Origin: Ensifer sp. LC11
GTDB lineage: Bacteria > Pseudomonadota > Alphaproteobacteria > Rhizobiales > Rhizobiaceae
DNA length: 64,000 nucleotides
NCBI RefSeq assembly: GCF_001695835.1
Contig: NZ_MBSO01000012.1
Span: 1-64,000, forward strand
Reading direction: 5' to 3'
Under the pieces are notes generated by a model that saw nothing but the letters and a program-made list of their open reading frames with translations, did not search any database and was not told where the DNA came from. Positions 15,809 to 25,053 of the stretch are shown one piece after another (the first letter of the stretch is position 1; every line of letters starts with the position of its first letter). Position numbers and translations under genes: made by a program.

Positions 15809-17043
15809 TGTGTCTTGCCTTCCTCGACGGCGCTTTCGAACCAGGCTGTCAGCAGCTGGCGCTCGTCCGTCGTCATGTCTGTCACGTTGCCGGGCGGCAT
15901 CGCATGGCTGCGCCCGGCCTGGATATAGATTTCGCGGGCAAGGGCGGCAATCTCGGCGTCGCTTTCCAGCACCACACCCTTCGGTGCCTGGGTGATGCCC
16001 TCATAGACCGGCTCGGCCGCATGGCACATGGAACAGCGGGTCGAGACCGTGTCCTTGACCGCGGGGAAGTGGGCGTTGGCGGCGAAGCGCGTGAAGGCCG
16101 GCGCGACCTCGGCCTTCTCGCCGCCGGTCAAAACCTTCGGCACCGTCGACAGCCACATGATCAGGATGAAGATCAGCGCGGTGACGAGCCAGGTCCAGGT
16201 CGGCCTGCCCTTGCGGGCGTGGGTGGTGTTGAACCAGTGGCGGATGGTGACGCCCATCAGGAAGACGAGGGCCGCGATGATCCAGTTGAACGCGGTGGCG
16301 AAAGCCAGCGGATAGTGGTTCGACAGCATGAAGAAGATGACCGGCAGCGTCAGGTAGTTGTTGTGCAGCGAGCGCTGCTTGGCCTGGGCGCCGAGCTTCG
16401 GGTCCGGCGTGCGGCCGGCGATCAGGTCAGCGACGACGATCTTCTGGTTGGGGATGATGATGAAGAAGACGTTGGCCGACATGATCGTCGCGGTAAACGC
16501 GCCAAGATGCAGGAAGGCGGCGCGGCCGGTGAAGACCTGAGTGTAGCCCCAGGCCATGGCGACCAGCGCGACATAGAGCAGCGCCATCAGCCCCCAGGTG
16601 TTGCCGCCGATCGGCGACTTGCACAAGAGATCATAGAACAGCCAGCCGATGCCGAGCGAGGCGAGCGAGATCAGGATTGCAGTCGTCGCGGAGATGTCGA
16701 GCACGTGGCGGTCGATCAGGAAGAGATCGGCGCCGCCGTAATAGACGATACAGAGCATGGCGAAGCCGGAGAGCCACGTCATGTAGGATTCCCATTTGAA
16801 CCAGGTGAGATGCTCGGGCATCGAGGCCGGCGCGACCAGGTATTTCTGGATGTGATAGAAGCCGCCGCCATGCACCTGCCATTCCTCGCCATAGGCGCCG
16901 ACAGGCAGGTGATCGCGCTTCACAAGGCCGAGGTCGAGCGCGATGAAATAGAAGGATGAGCCGATCCAGGCGATGGCGGTGATGGCGTGCAGCCAGCGCA
17001 CGGCAAAGGCCAGCCATTCCCAGGCGATGGCGAACTCGTACAT
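15805..17043 (-). CDS. puuD: Urate hydroxylase PuuD with C-terminal cytochrome c
   Basis: 412 aa integral membrane protein. The N-terminal part (about residues 8-300) has about eight hydrophobic segments of the urate-oxidase N-terminal domain, beginning WEWLAFAVRWLHAITAIAWIG. The C-terminal 80 residues are a cytochrome c with STRCSMCHAAEP (CxxCH, about 346) and probable Met ligands. It oxidises urate to 5-hydroxyisourate and passes electrons to the respiratory chain, replacing soluble uricase. Start ATG 17043 follows AAGGGGATCTG. Upstream of and overlapping guaD. Confidence 0.94.
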   Translation of the reverse strand: MYEFAIAWEWLAFAVRWLHAITAIAWIGSSFYFIALDLGLVKRDHLPVGAYGEEWQVHGGGFYHIQKYLVAPASMPEHLTWFKWESYMTWLSGFAMLCIVYYGGADLFLIDRHVLDISATTAILISLASLGIGWLFYDLLCKSPIGGNTWGLMALLYVALVAMAWGYTQVFTGRAAFLHLGAFTATIMSANVFFIIIPNQKIVVADLIAGRTPDPKLGAQAKQRSLHNNYLTLPVIFFMLSNHYPLAFATAFNWIIAALVFLMGVTIRHWFNTTHARKGRPTWTWLVTALIFILIMWLSTVPKVLTGGEKAEVAPAFTRFAANAHFPAVKDTVSTRCSMCHAAEPVYEGITQAPKGVVLESDAEIAALAREIYIQAGRSHAMPPGNVTDMTTDERQLLTAWFESAVEEGKTQ

Positions 17044-17116
17044 TCAGATCCCCTTTGTCTCAATCCTTTCACCTTGCGCAAAAACAACGGAGCGGAAAAG
17101 GGGGCTTTGTGGCTCC

Positions 17117-18031
17117 TCAAGCTCTATTTGCTTGCAGGAATACCGGCGGGCAGAGTTCGCCGAGGATCCAGTCGCGGAAGATCCGGATCTTCGGCGTGTT
17201 GCGCCGGGCGTGCGGATAGGCGAGCCAGTAGTCGCAGCCGTCGCTGCAGCGCAGATCAAAGGGCTGGTAAAGACGGCCGAGCGCCACGTCATCGGGGTAG
17301 AACTCCGGTGTCAGAATGGCGACGCCCTGGCCAGCGATGGCGGCGCGCGCCTCGAAGGTTTGTGCGCCAAGCCGGCTGTGCGGCCGTCCCTCGAGATCGG
17401 GATCGTCGACGCCGGCCGCCTTGAACCACATCGGCCACCAGGGGTCGCCGGCATCGATGATCCTGAGCTTCAGGAGGTCGCGCGGCTCGTGTACGCCGCC
17501 GATGGTTTCGGCAAGCGCCGGGCTCAGCATCGGGCTGAACTCGACGCGCATCAGCGGATGCGTGTCGAGGCCGGGCCAGATGCCGGAGCCCGAACGGATG
17601 GCGAGATCGGCAGGCTCGCGGGTAAAATCGGTGAGCGCATCGCTCGTCGTCAGCCGGACGGCAATGTTGGGATGAGCGAGCTGGAAGCTGCCGATGTTGC
17701 GGGCGAGCCATTGCGAAGCGAAGGTCGGCGTCGAACTGATCAAAAGCGCACTGTCGATGTCGCCGCGGGCGTTGGAGACGGCCTCCTGCAGCATCTCGAA
17801 GGCTTCGGTCACGCGTGGCGCCATGCGCTGGCCGACATCCGTCAGCGAGATCTGCCGGGGGCGGCGCAGGAACAGCGGCTCGCCGACATTCTCCTCGATC
17901 AACCTAATCTGGTAGCTAACGGCCGTCTGGGTCATGCCGAGCTCTGCGCCGGCCTTGGTGAAGCTGCCGAGCCTTGCGACCGCTTCGAAGACCCGGAGCG
18001 CATTCAGCGGAAACTGCTTCGACATCTTCAT
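17117..18031 (-). CDS. LysR-family transcriptional regulator, GcvA-like
   Basis: 304 aa from ATG 18031 (MKMSKQFPLNALRVFEAVARL), preferred over 18052 because AAGAG precedes it at about 9 bases. Residues 8-65 are the LysR HTH (SFTKAGAELGMTQTAVSYQIRLIEENVG, LFLRRPRQISLTDVG). The remainder is the periplasmic-binding-protein-like effector domain (LARNIGSFQLAHPNIAVRL). Divergent from an 82-aa gene and 73 bases upstream of puuD on the same strand, so it may control either; effector unknown. Confidence 0.9.
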   Translation of the reverse strand: MKMSKQFPLNALRVFEAVARLGSFTKAGAELGMTQTAVSYQIRLIEENVGEPLFLRRPRQISLTDVGQRMAPRVTEAFEMLQEAVSNARGDIDSALLISSTPTFASQWLARNIGSFQLAHPNIAVRLTTSDALTDFTREPADLAIRSGSGIWPGLDTHPLMRVEFSPMLSPALAETIGGVHEPRDLLKLRIIDAGDPWWPMWFKAAGVDDPDLEGRPHSRLGAQTFEARAAIAGQGVAILTPEFYPDDVALGRLYQPFDLRCSDGCDYWLAYPHARRNTPKIRIFRDWILGELCPPVFLQANRA

Positions 18032-18132
18032 GGATAAGTTCTCTTGATGCATGCAGACGGATGTTCGATTGGATTTCGATCCTCCTCCACGGCATCCTTC
18101 AAGTCAACTTCCCAAGACGAACAGGTGCTGAA

Positions 18133-18381
18133 ATGACTTGCGATACTTTCGAACATACTGAAAGAAAACCATTTCTCTCGATCGAGCCGATCGTCCGGCT
18201 CACCGCTGCTCTCTTCGGCGGCCTCGTTGCTCCGAAGCCCATGCTGGATGTCGGCGCGCTCTCCGATCACATCAAGAGAGATATGGGTTTCATGGACGGC
18301 CGCGGCGCCCATGAAGACGACGAGGTGGCTATGGCGGACTCTCACCGCGTTTTTAAGATCGATGAACTGCCGCGAATCTAA
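18133..18381 (+). CDS. Hypothetical 82-residue protein (weak DUF1127 resemblance)
   Basis: ATG 18133 (MTCDTFEHTERKPFLSIEP) to a stop 17 bases short of the convergent xdhB end. No signal peptide or clear membrane helix apart from a mildly hydrophobic stretch RLTAALFGGLVAPKP (about 22-36). The segment ALSDHIKRDMGFMDG (about 42-56) recalls the DUF1127 core, and rhizobia often carry such a gene divergent from a GcvA-like LysR gene, as here. The start codon is uncertain. Confidence 0.6.
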   Translation: MTCDTFEHTERKPFLSIEPIVRLTAALFGGLVAPKPMLDVGALSDHIKRDMGFMDGRGAHEDDEVAMADSHRVFKIDELPRI

Positions 18382-18398
18382 TCCAGGATCGATGGCCG

Positions 18399-20735
18399 TC
18401 AGGCGTTCCTAAGACGTTCGACGGCCATCAGCACACGCTCCGGTGTTGCCGGCGTATCGAGGCGCGGGCACTCGCGATAATCCGCAACACTCGCTACCGC
18501 CATCGACAGCGCTTCCAAAACCGAGATCGGCAGCATGAAGGGCGGCTCTCCCACCGCCTTGGAGCGGCCGATGGTCTTCTCGACGTTGCTCGACCATTCG
18601 GCAAGCTTGACGTTGAAGATCTTCGGCCGGTCGGAGGCGAGCGGGATCTTGTAGGTGGAGGGCGCGTGGGTGCGCAACCTGCCCTTGTCGTCCCACCAGA
18701 GTTCTTCCGTCGTCAGCCAGCCCATGCCCTGCACGAAGCCGCCCTCGATCTGGCCGATGTCGATCGCCGGGTTGAGCGAACGGCCGACATCATGCAGCAC
18801 GTCGACGCGATCGACCATGTATTCGCCGGTCAAAGTGTCGATCGACACCTCCGAAACCGAGGCGCCGTAGGCGTAATAATAGAACGGCGTGCCGCGGCCA
18901 CTGGCGCGGTCCCAGTGGATCTTCGGCGTCTTGTAGTAGCCGGCGGCGGAAAGCTGGATGCGGCCCATATAGGCCTGCTTGATGAATTCGGGGAAGGGGA
19001 CGAGTTCCTCGCCGATCTTCACGTGGTTCGGCACGAAGCTGACATTCTCTGGCGTCGTCTGCCAGCGTTCGCAGGCAAAGCTGACCAGCCGTTCCTTGAT
19101 CTGGCGTGCCGCGTCATGAGCCGCCATGCCGTTGAGGTCGGAGCCTGAGGAGGCGGCGGTTGCAGAGGTGTTCGGCACTTTGCCTGTCGTCGTCGCGGTG
19201 ATGCGCACGCGGTCGAGGTCGACCTGGAAACTGTCGGCGATCACCTGCGCCACCTTGATATAGAGGCCCTGGCCCATCTCGGTGCCGCCATGGTTCAGGT
19301 GGATCGAGCCGTCCTGATAGATATGCACCAGAGCACCGGCCTGGTTGAAGGCGGTGAGCGTAAAGGAGATGCCGAACTTCACCGGCGTCAGCGCGATGCC
19401 CTTGCGGATCACGCGGCTCGTGCGGTTGAAGTCGAGGATCGCCTGGCGGCGTGCCTGATAGTCGGCGCTCTCTTCCAGTTCGGCGACGATCTGCGCGATG
19501 ATATTGTCTTCGACCTGCTGGTGGTAAGGGGTGACGTCCCGGCCGGAACCCTTTTCGCCGTAGAAGTTCAGCTTGCGGATTTCGAGCGGGTCCTTGCCGA
19601 GCTGGTAGGCGATCTCCTCGATGATGCGTTCGCCGCCGACCATCCCTTGAGGCCCGCCGAAGCCGCGATAGGCGGTGTTCGACACGGTGTTGGTCTTCAG
19701 CGGCTGCGAGGTGAGCTTCACATGCGGGTAGAAATAGGAGCTGTCGGCGTGGAACAGCGCCCGGTCGGTCACCGGGCCGGAGAGGTCCGACGAATAGCCG
19801 CAGCGCGCCGCATAGTTTGCCTGGACCGCATGGATGCGGCCTTCGTCATCGAAGCCGACATCGTAGTCGACGAGAAAGTCGTGGCGCTTGCCGGTCGCCG
19901 TCATGTCCTCGTCGCGGTCGGGGCGGAACTTGACGGCGCGGTTGAGCTTTTTGGCGGCGACAGCTGCGAGCGCTGCGAACTGGTTGCCTTGGGTTTCCTT
20001 GCCGCCGAAGCCGCCGCCCATGCGGCGCACATTCACGGTCACCGCATTCGAGGGGACGCCGAGCACGTGCGAAACCATGTGCTGGATCTCGCTCGGGTGC
20101 TGGGTCGAGGACCAGACGGTGACCTCGTCGTCCTCACCGGGAATGGCAAGGGCGATATGGCCCTCGAGGTAGAAATGCTCCTGGCCGCCGACGCGCATGC
20201 TGCCCTTCAAGCGCCGCGGCGCCTTCTCCAGTTCGGCTTCAGCGTCGCCACGCTGCAGGGTCAAAGGCTGGGTGACGAGTTGGCCGCCATGGGCGACGGC
20301 GTCAAGGATGTCGGTGAAATGCGGCAGGTCGCGATAGGTGATCTTCGCCAGCCTCGCCGCCCGGCGGGCGATGTCGCGGGTCTCGGCGATGACGGCAAAG
20401 GCCGGTTGACCGTGGAACTGGACGAGACCATCGGCAAGAACCGGCTCGTCGTGCAGGTGGCTGGGGCTGATGTCGTTGGAGTGCGGCATGTCCCTGGCCG
20501 TCAGCACCAGGACGACCCCGGGCTCGGCGGCGACGGCCGAGAGGTCCATCGCGGTGATTTCCGCATGGGCGCGGTCCGTCATGCCGAGTGCGCCATGCAG
20601 GGTGCCCACGGGTTCGGGCATGTCGTCGATGTAGTCGGCGGTGCCTGCCACATGCTTGTGGGCGCTGTCGTGACGCTGCGGGGCGTGCATTTCGCCGCTG
20701 ATTGCCTTGCGTTCCTCGAAGGTGGACTTGTCCAT
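18399..20735 (-). CDS. xdhB: Xanthine dehydrogenase molybdopterin-binding subunit XdhB
   Basis: 778 aa, full length for the bacterial large subunit. Oxidises hypoxanthine and xanthine to urate with XdhA. Seen: HKHVAGTADYIDDMPEPVGTLHGAL (about 25-49), the Moco loop MGGGFGGKETQGNQFA (about 235), GGTEMGQGLYIKVAQVI (about 484), and the catalytic Glu near AVGEPPFMLPISV (about 731). It starts two bases after the xdhA stop. The chaperone gene xdhC, often downstream, is absent; the next gene is convergent. Confidence 0.96.
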   Translation of the reverse strand: MDKSTFEERKAISGEMHAPQRHDSAHKHVAGTADYIDDMPEPVGTLHGALGMTDRAHAEITAMDLSAVAAEPGVVLVLTARDMPHSNDISPSHLHDEPVLADGLVQFHGQPAFAVIAETRDIARRAARLAKITYRDLPHFTDILDAVAHGGQLVTQPLTLQRGDAEAELEKAPRRLKGSMRVGGQEHFYLEGHIALAIPGEDDEVTVWSSTQHPSEIQHMVSHVLGVPSNAVTVNVRRMGGGFGGKETQGNQFAALAAVAAKKLNRAVKFRPDRDEDMTATGKRHDFLVDYDVGFDDEGRIHAVQANYAARCGYSSDLSGPVTDRALFHADSSYFYPHVKLTSQPLKTNTVSNTAYRGFGGPQGMVGGERIIEEIAYQLGKDPLEIRKLNFYGEKGSGRDVTPYHQQVEDNIIAQIVAELEESADYQARRQAILDFNRTSRVIRKGIALTPVKFGISFTLTAFNQAGALVHIYQDGSIHLNHGGTEMGQGLYIKVAQVIADSFQVDLDRVRITATTTGKVPNTSATAASSGSDLNGMAAHDAARQIKERLVSFACERWQTTPENVSFVPNHVKIGEELVPFPEFIKQAYMGRIQLSAAGYYKTPKIHWDRASGRGTPFYYYAYGASVSEVSIDTLTGEYMVDRVDVLHDVGRSLNPAIDIGQIEGGFVQGMGWLTTEELWWDDKGRLRTHAPSTYKIPLASDRPKIFNVKLAEWSSNVEKTIGRSKAVGEPPFMLPISVLEALSMAVASVADYRECPRLDTPATPERVLMAVERLRNA

Positions 20736-20737
20736 GG

Positions 20738-22222
20738 CTATTTCTCTCCCGCAGCAAAGCGCACAAGCTGCGCAGACTCTCCGCCGCTCTCCAGCAAGAA
20801 GCGCATCAACAGGTTCTTCGCTGCCAGCATGCGGTAGTCGCTGGTGGCGCGCCAGTCGGTGAGCGGCTGGTAATCGGTTTCAAAAGCTGGTTGCGCCGCG
20901 CGGACCGTTTCCTCGTTCCAGGGTTTGCCGGTGAGCGCGGCCTCAACGTTCGTCGCACGCTTCGGCGTGGCGGCCATGCCGCCGAAGGCGATGCGCGCGG
21001 CCCGGACAACGCCGGCTTCCACCGACAGGCGGAAGGCGCCGAGCAAAGCGGAAATGTCCTCGTCGCGACGCTTGGAGATCTTGTAGGCGGCGAAGAGGTC
21101 CCCCTCCGGCAGGTGCGGCACGAAGACGCTTTCGACGAATTCGCCCGGCTGGCGGTCCTGCTTGCCGTAGGCGACGAAGAACGCTTCGAGCGGCAGCGTG
21201 CGCCGGCCCTTGGTCGAGCGCAGCGTCACGGTGGCGCCGAGCGCGATCAGGGGCGGCGGGCTGTCGCCGATCGGCGAACCGTTGGCGATGTTGCCGCCGA
21301 TCGTGCCCATGTTGCGCACCTGCTCGCCGCCGATCCGGTTGATCAGCGGGCCGAAGCCGGGAAAAGCTTTGCCAAGTGCGGCATAGGCCATGGTGTAGCT
21401 GACGCCGGCGCCGATCGTCAGACCCGCCTCGGTCTCTTCGATGCGCTGCAGTTCGGCGATGCCGTTGATAAAGATAGCCGGGTTGATCGGCCGCATCTGC
21501 TTGGTCACCCAGAGGCCGACATCGGTGGAACCGGCAACCACGGTCGCCCCCGGGTTGTCGGCAAGCACCGCCGCCAGGCCGTCGCCGTCGGCAGGCACGA
21601 TCAGACAGTTGTCGCCCTGGCGGATGGTGATCGTTTCGGTTGGCGCCAGTGCCTTCAGCCGGGCGGTGATCGTTTCGCGTTCTTTCGCAATCGGGTCGAA
21701 GATGTCGGAGGGACGCGCCTGTGCAGCCGCTTCGGCGGCGCGCACGATCGGCTCATAGCCGGTGCAACGACAGAGGTTGCCCTGCAGCGCTTTTTCGATG
21801 TCGGCTCGATCAGGATCGTCGTTTGCGAGCCAGAGGCCATAGAGTGACATGACGAAGCCTGGCGTGCAGAAGCCGCATTGCGAGCCGTGGAAATCGACCA
21901 TCGCCTGCTGCACCGGATGCAGCGTCCCGTCCTGGCCGGCAAGGTGTTCGACCGTGACGACATGGGTTGCCTGTAGCGAGCCGAGGAAGCGGATGCAGGC
22001 ATTGACGCTTTCATAGACGAGCCTGTCGCCCGCAATCCTGCCGACGAGCACGGTGCAGGCGCCGCAGTCACCCTCGGCACAGCCTTCTTTGGTGCCGGTC
22101 AGCCGGCGCTCGAGCCTCAGATAGTCGAGCAGTGTCGTGGTCGGCGCGATGTCGGAAAGCGCGACCTCGCGATCGTTGAGGATGAAGCTGATGCTTCCGT
22201 TCGGCTGGGGCATGCCATTCAT
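20738..22222 (-). CDS. xdhA: Xanthine dehydrogenase small subunit XdhA (2x[2Fe-2S], FAD)
   Basis: 494 aa. N-terminal plant-type ferredoxin domain with GCAEGDCGACTVLVG (about 47), second cluster CGFCTPGFVMSLYGL (about 112) and GNLCRCTGYEPI (about 149). The FAD domain follows: ATVVAGSTDVGLWVTKQ (about 219) and MGTIGGNIANGSPIGDSPP (about 308), then a CO-dehydrogenase-type C-terminus. Carries electrons from the Mo centre to NAD. First gene of xdhAB; a symmetrical sequence at 22244-22268 lies just upstream. Confidence 0.96.
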   Translation of the reverse strand: MNGMPQPNGSISFILNDREVALSDIAPTTTLLDYLRLERRLTGTKEGCAEGDCGACTVLVGRIAGDRLVYESVNACIRFLGSLQATHVVTVEHLAGQDGTLHPVQQAMVDFHGSQCGFCTPGFVMSLYGLWLANDDPDRADIEKALQGNLCRCTGYEPIVRAAEAAAQARPSDIFDPIAKERETITARLKALAPTETITIRQGDNCLIVPADGDGLAAVLADNPGATVVAGSTDVGLWVTKQMRPINPAIFINGIAELQRIEETEAGLTIGAGVSYTMAYAALGKAFPGFGPLINRIGGEQVRNMGTIGGNIANGSPIGDSPPPLIALGATVTLRSTKGRRTLPLEAFFVAYGKQDRQPGEFVESVFVPHLPEGDLFAAYKISKRRDEDISALLGAFRLSVEAGVVRAARIAFGGMAATPKRATNVEAALTGKPWNEETVRAAQPAFETDYQPLTDWRATSDYRMLAAKNLLMRFLLESGGESAQLVRFAAGEK

Positions 22223-22243
22223 TCCCTGCGGCTACAGCATATT

Positions 22244-22268
22244 ACCTGAAATCACTTTGATCTTAGGT
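22244..22268. promoter_or_regulatory. Candidate operator upstream of xdhA
   Basis: Symmetric sequence ACCT-N3-ATCA-N3-TGAT-N3-AGGT centred 34 bases upstream of the xdhA start. Symmetry and position suggest a dimeric repressor site for purine control. The regulator is not identified. Confidence 0.4.
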
Positions 22269-22366
22269 GGTTATGCGGAAAAGCAAAGGGCCGAACGGAC
22301 TTTTGCGCGCCATCCTGGCGGCGCGCGCCTCATCAAGTGCGCTGCCGTCTTCAGTGATTTCGCCCG

Positions 22367-23143
22367 CTACTGCGCGGTCCAGCCGCCGTCCATCGACACG
22401 TGGGTGCCGGTGACCTGCGCCGCATCGTCGCCGGCAAGATAGACGGCGAGGGCGGCGACCTGCTCGACCGTGATGAACTTCTTGGTTGGCTGGCCCTTCA
22501 GCATCACGTCGTTGATCACCTGCTGCTCGGTGATGCCGCGGGTGCGTGCCTGATCGGGGATCTGCTTTTCGACGAGCGGCGTCAGCACGTAGCCCGGGCA
22601 GATCGAGTTCGCGGTGATGCCGTTTTCGGCGACTTCGAGCGCCACGGTCTTCGTCAGGCCGAGCACCCCGTGCTTGGCCGCCACGTACGCCGCCTTAAAC
22701 GGCGAGGCGACAAGGCCGTGAGCGGAGGCGATGTTGATGATGCGGCCCCAACCTTTGGCCTTCATGCCGGGAATGGCGGCGCGAATGGTATGGAAGGAGG
22801 AGGAGAGGTTGATCGCGATGATGCGGTCCCATTGCTCGATCGGGAAATCCTCGACCTTTTCGACATATTGAATGCCGGCATTGTTAACGAGGATATCGAC
22901 GTTGCCGAAGCGCGTCGTCGCGGTGGCGATCAGGTCGGCGATCTCGGCTGGCTTCGTCATGTCGGCGCCGTGATAGAGGACCGTCCCGCTCGTCAGTGCG
23001 CTGACCTCGTCCGTCGCTTGTCTGATCTCATCAGCGCTGCCGAAGCCATTCAGCACGATGTTGGCACCGCCCTTGGCGAAGGCCTTGGCGATCGCAAGCC
23101 CGATGCCGCTCGTCGAACCGGTGATGACCGCTGTTTTCGTCAT
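22367..23143 (-). CDS. bdhA: 3-hydroxybutyrate dehydrogenase (SDR family)
   Basis: 258 aa from ATG 23143 (MTKTAVITGSTSGIGLAIA), with GGGAGAGAG upstream. NAD-dependent oxidation of D-3-hydroxybutyrate to acetoacetate, the last step of polyhydroxybutyrate breakdown. Seen: the cofactor loop TGSTSGIG, NNAGIQYVEKVEDFP (about 88), catalytic Ser in NIASAHGLVASPFKAAYVAAKHG with the YxxxK pair (about 155), and C-terminal GTHVSMDGGWTAQ typical of BdhA. A PhaR/PhbF-like box lies about 40 bases upstream. Confidence 0.95.
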   Translation of the reverse strand: MTKTAVITGSTSGIGLAIAKAFAKGGANIVLNGFGSADEIRQATDEVSALTSGTVLYHGADMTKPAEIADLIATATTRFGNVDILVNNAGIQYVEKVEDFPIEQWDRIIAINLSSSFHTIRAAIPGMKAKGWGRIINIASAHGLVASPFKAAYVAAKHGVLGLTKTVALEVAENGITANSICPGYVLTPLVEKQIPDQARTRGITEQQVINDVMLKGQPTKKFITVEQVAALAVYLAGDDAAQVTGTHVSMDGGWTAQ

Positions 23144-23181
23144 TGCTGCTCTCTCCCTTTGCGGCGCCGCGGACTGCCTTT

Positions 23182-23196
23182 TGTTGCGGCGCAACA
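23182..23196. promoter_or_regulatory. PhaR/PhbF-like operator upstream of bdhA
   Basis: TGTTGCGGCGCAACA is a 7-1-7 perfect palindrome. Its first 13 bases fit the pattern TG-N-TGC-N3-GCAA recalled for PhbF/PhaR polyhydroxybutyrate regulators. It sits 39-53 bases upstream of bdhA, a gene of that pathway. Confidence 0.55.
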
Positions 23197-23400
23197 GCGC
23201 CAGCCTACGCGTAAAACCGCGGCGCTGACAATTGTGTTTTTGAGCTTGCGGCCACAGAGTTGAGACGGGGAATGGTGAAGCCAGTTGCTTGCGTTTTGTT
23301 TTCGTTTGACATTCGTTTTGCCATCGTATTGAAGTTTTCGAAATGACATCCCGCCCGTAAGGCAGGGTGAACAGACATGCGTGTGGCCGGGGAGGGGCAT

Positions 23401-24888
23401 ATGGGCGGATATATTCTCGCAATCGATCAGGGTACGACCTCGAGCCGGGCGATCGTCTTCGACGGCCGGCAGCAGATTGCCGGTGCCGGCCAGAAGGAAT
23501 TCAAGCAGCACTTCCCGAAATCCGGCTGGGTCGAGCACGACCCCGAGGAAATCTGGCAGACCGTGCTTTCAACCGTTAAGGACGCGATCGCCAAGGCGGG
23601 CATCACCGCCGGCGATCTTTCAGGCATCGGCATCACCAATCAGCGCGAGACCGTCGTCGTCTGGGATCGCGAAACCGGCAATCCCATCCACAATGCCATC
23701 GTCTGGCAGGACCGCCGCACCGCCTCCTATTGTGACGGGCTGAAGAAGCAGGGGCTCGAAAAGACCTTCACCAGGAAGACCGGTCTGCTGCTCGATCCCT
23801 ATTTCTCCGGCACCAAGCTTAACTGGCTCTTGGCCAATGTCGATAAGGCGCAGGGGCGTGCCGCCAAGGGTGAGCTCTGCTTCGGCACCATCGACACTTT
23901 CCTCATCTGGCGGTTGACCGGCGGCAAGTCCTTCGTGACCGACGCGACCAATGCCTCGCGCACGCTCCTCTACAACATTGCCGAGAACGCGTGGGACGAC
24001 GAGCTTCTGAAGATCCTGAAGGTACCGCGTGCCATGCTGCCGGAGGTCAAGGATTGTGCCGCCGATTTCGGCGTCACCGATCCGGCAATCTTCGGCGCCG
24101 CCATCCCGATCCTCGGCGTTGCCGGCGACCAGCAGGCCGCGACCATCGGCCAGGCCTGCTTCAAGCCGGGCATGCTGAAATCCACCTATGGCACCGGCTG
24201 CTTCGCGCTGCTCAACACCGGCAAGGACATGGTGCGCTCGAAAAACCGGCTGCTGACGACGATTGCCTACAGGCTTGATGGCGAGACGACCTATGCGCTC
24301 GAAGGCTCGATCTTCGTGGCCGGTGCCGCCGTGCAATGGCTGCGCGACGGGCTGAAGGTGATCAAGGCAGCACCCGACACCGGGACACTGGCCGAAAGTG
24401 CCGATCCGACGCAGGAGGTCTATCTGGTGCCGGCCTTCACCGGTCTCGGTGCGCCGCACTGGGATCCGGACGCGCGCGGCGCGATCTTCGGCATGACCCG
24501 CAACACCGGTCCGGCGGAATTCGCGCGCGCTGCGCTTGAAGCCGTCTGCTACCAGACGCGCGACTTGCTTGAGGCGATGCACAAGGACTGGCGCAACGAC
24601 GGCAAGGAAACGGTGCTGCGCGTTGATGGCGGTATGGTCGCCTCCGACTGGACGATGCAGCGGCTTTCCGACCTGCTGGACGCGCCGGTCGATCGGCCCG
24701 TCATCCTGGAAACGACCGCGCTCGGCGTCGCCTGGCTTGCCGGCAGCCGCGCCGGCGTCTGGCCGAGGCAGGAAGAGTTCGCCAAGTCCTGGGCGCGCGA
24801 CCGCCGCTTCGAGCCGGCCATGGACGACAAGACGCGCAAGACCAAGCTCAAAGGCTGGCGCAATGCCGTCAAGCGCACGTTGAGCTAA
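23401..24888 (+). CDS. glpK: Glycerol kinase
   Basis: 495 aa from ATG 23401 ([20 protein letters not shown]), with GGGGAGGGG upstream. Phosphorylates glycerol to sn-glycerol 3-phosphate. FGGY-kinase motifs: DQGTTSSRA (ATP phosphate loop), [20 protein letters not shown] (about 80), the [16 protein letters not shown] region (about 240), [13 protein letters not shown] (about 263) and [15 protein letters not shown] (about 406). Divergent from bdhA. Upstream, TTTTCGTTT (23299) and GTTTTCGAAA (23334) could be DeoR/GlpR-type sites, a weak inference. Confidence 0.97.
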   Translation: MGGYILAIDQGTTSSRAIVFDGRQQIAGAGQKEFKQHFPKSGWVEHDPEEIWQTVLSTVKDAIAKAGITAGDLSGIGITNQRETVVVWDRETGNPIHNAIVWQDRRTASYCDGLKKQGLEKTFTRKTGLLLDPYFSGTKLNWLLANVDKAQGRAAKGELCFGTIDTFLIWRLTGGKSFVTDATNASRTLLYNIAENAWDDELLKILKVPRAMLPEVKDCAADFGVTDPAIFGAAIPILGVAGDQQAATIGQACFKPGMLKSTYGTGCFALLNTGKDMVRSKNRLLTTIAYRLDGETTYALEGSIFVAGAAVQWLRDGLKVIKAAPDTGTLAESADPTQEVYLVPAFTGLGAPHWDPDARGAIFGMTRNTGPAEFARAALEAVCYQTRDLLEAMHKDWRNDGKETVLRVDGGMVASDWTMQRLSDLLDAPVDRPVILETTALGVAWLAGSRAGVWPRQEEFAKSWARDRRFEPAMDDKTRKTKLKGWRNAVKRTLS

Positions 24889-24957
24889 GAGTGCCAATGT
24901 GCGGACGGTTCGCCCTGAGCATCCAGTCTTGTCCACGATCTGACACACGACGCAATC

Positions 24958-24996
24958 ATGCTCATCCGGGAAACACAGCGTTTCCCGGATGAGCAT
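24958..24996. repeat. 16-bp perfect inverted repeat after glpK
   Basis: ATGCTCATCCGGGAAA (24958-24973) and its exact reverse complement (24981-24996) with a 7-base loop. It lies 69 bases after the glpK stop. No T-run follows. It could be a factor-dependent terminator or small palindromic element; its right arm contains a spurious ATG in frame with the next gene. Confidence 0.65.
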
Positions 24997-25053
24997 TTGC
25001 TGCCCAGCCGCGCGCCAACTATCTGTTGTCACAACAGAAACAGGACGGGCATC

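Noticed and set aside
18391-18429. GATGGCCGTC/GACGGCCATC inverted repeat as a terminator at the xdhB end
   Set aside because: Ten-base arms with a 19-base loop, partly inside xdhB coding sequence and without a T-run; too weak to call.
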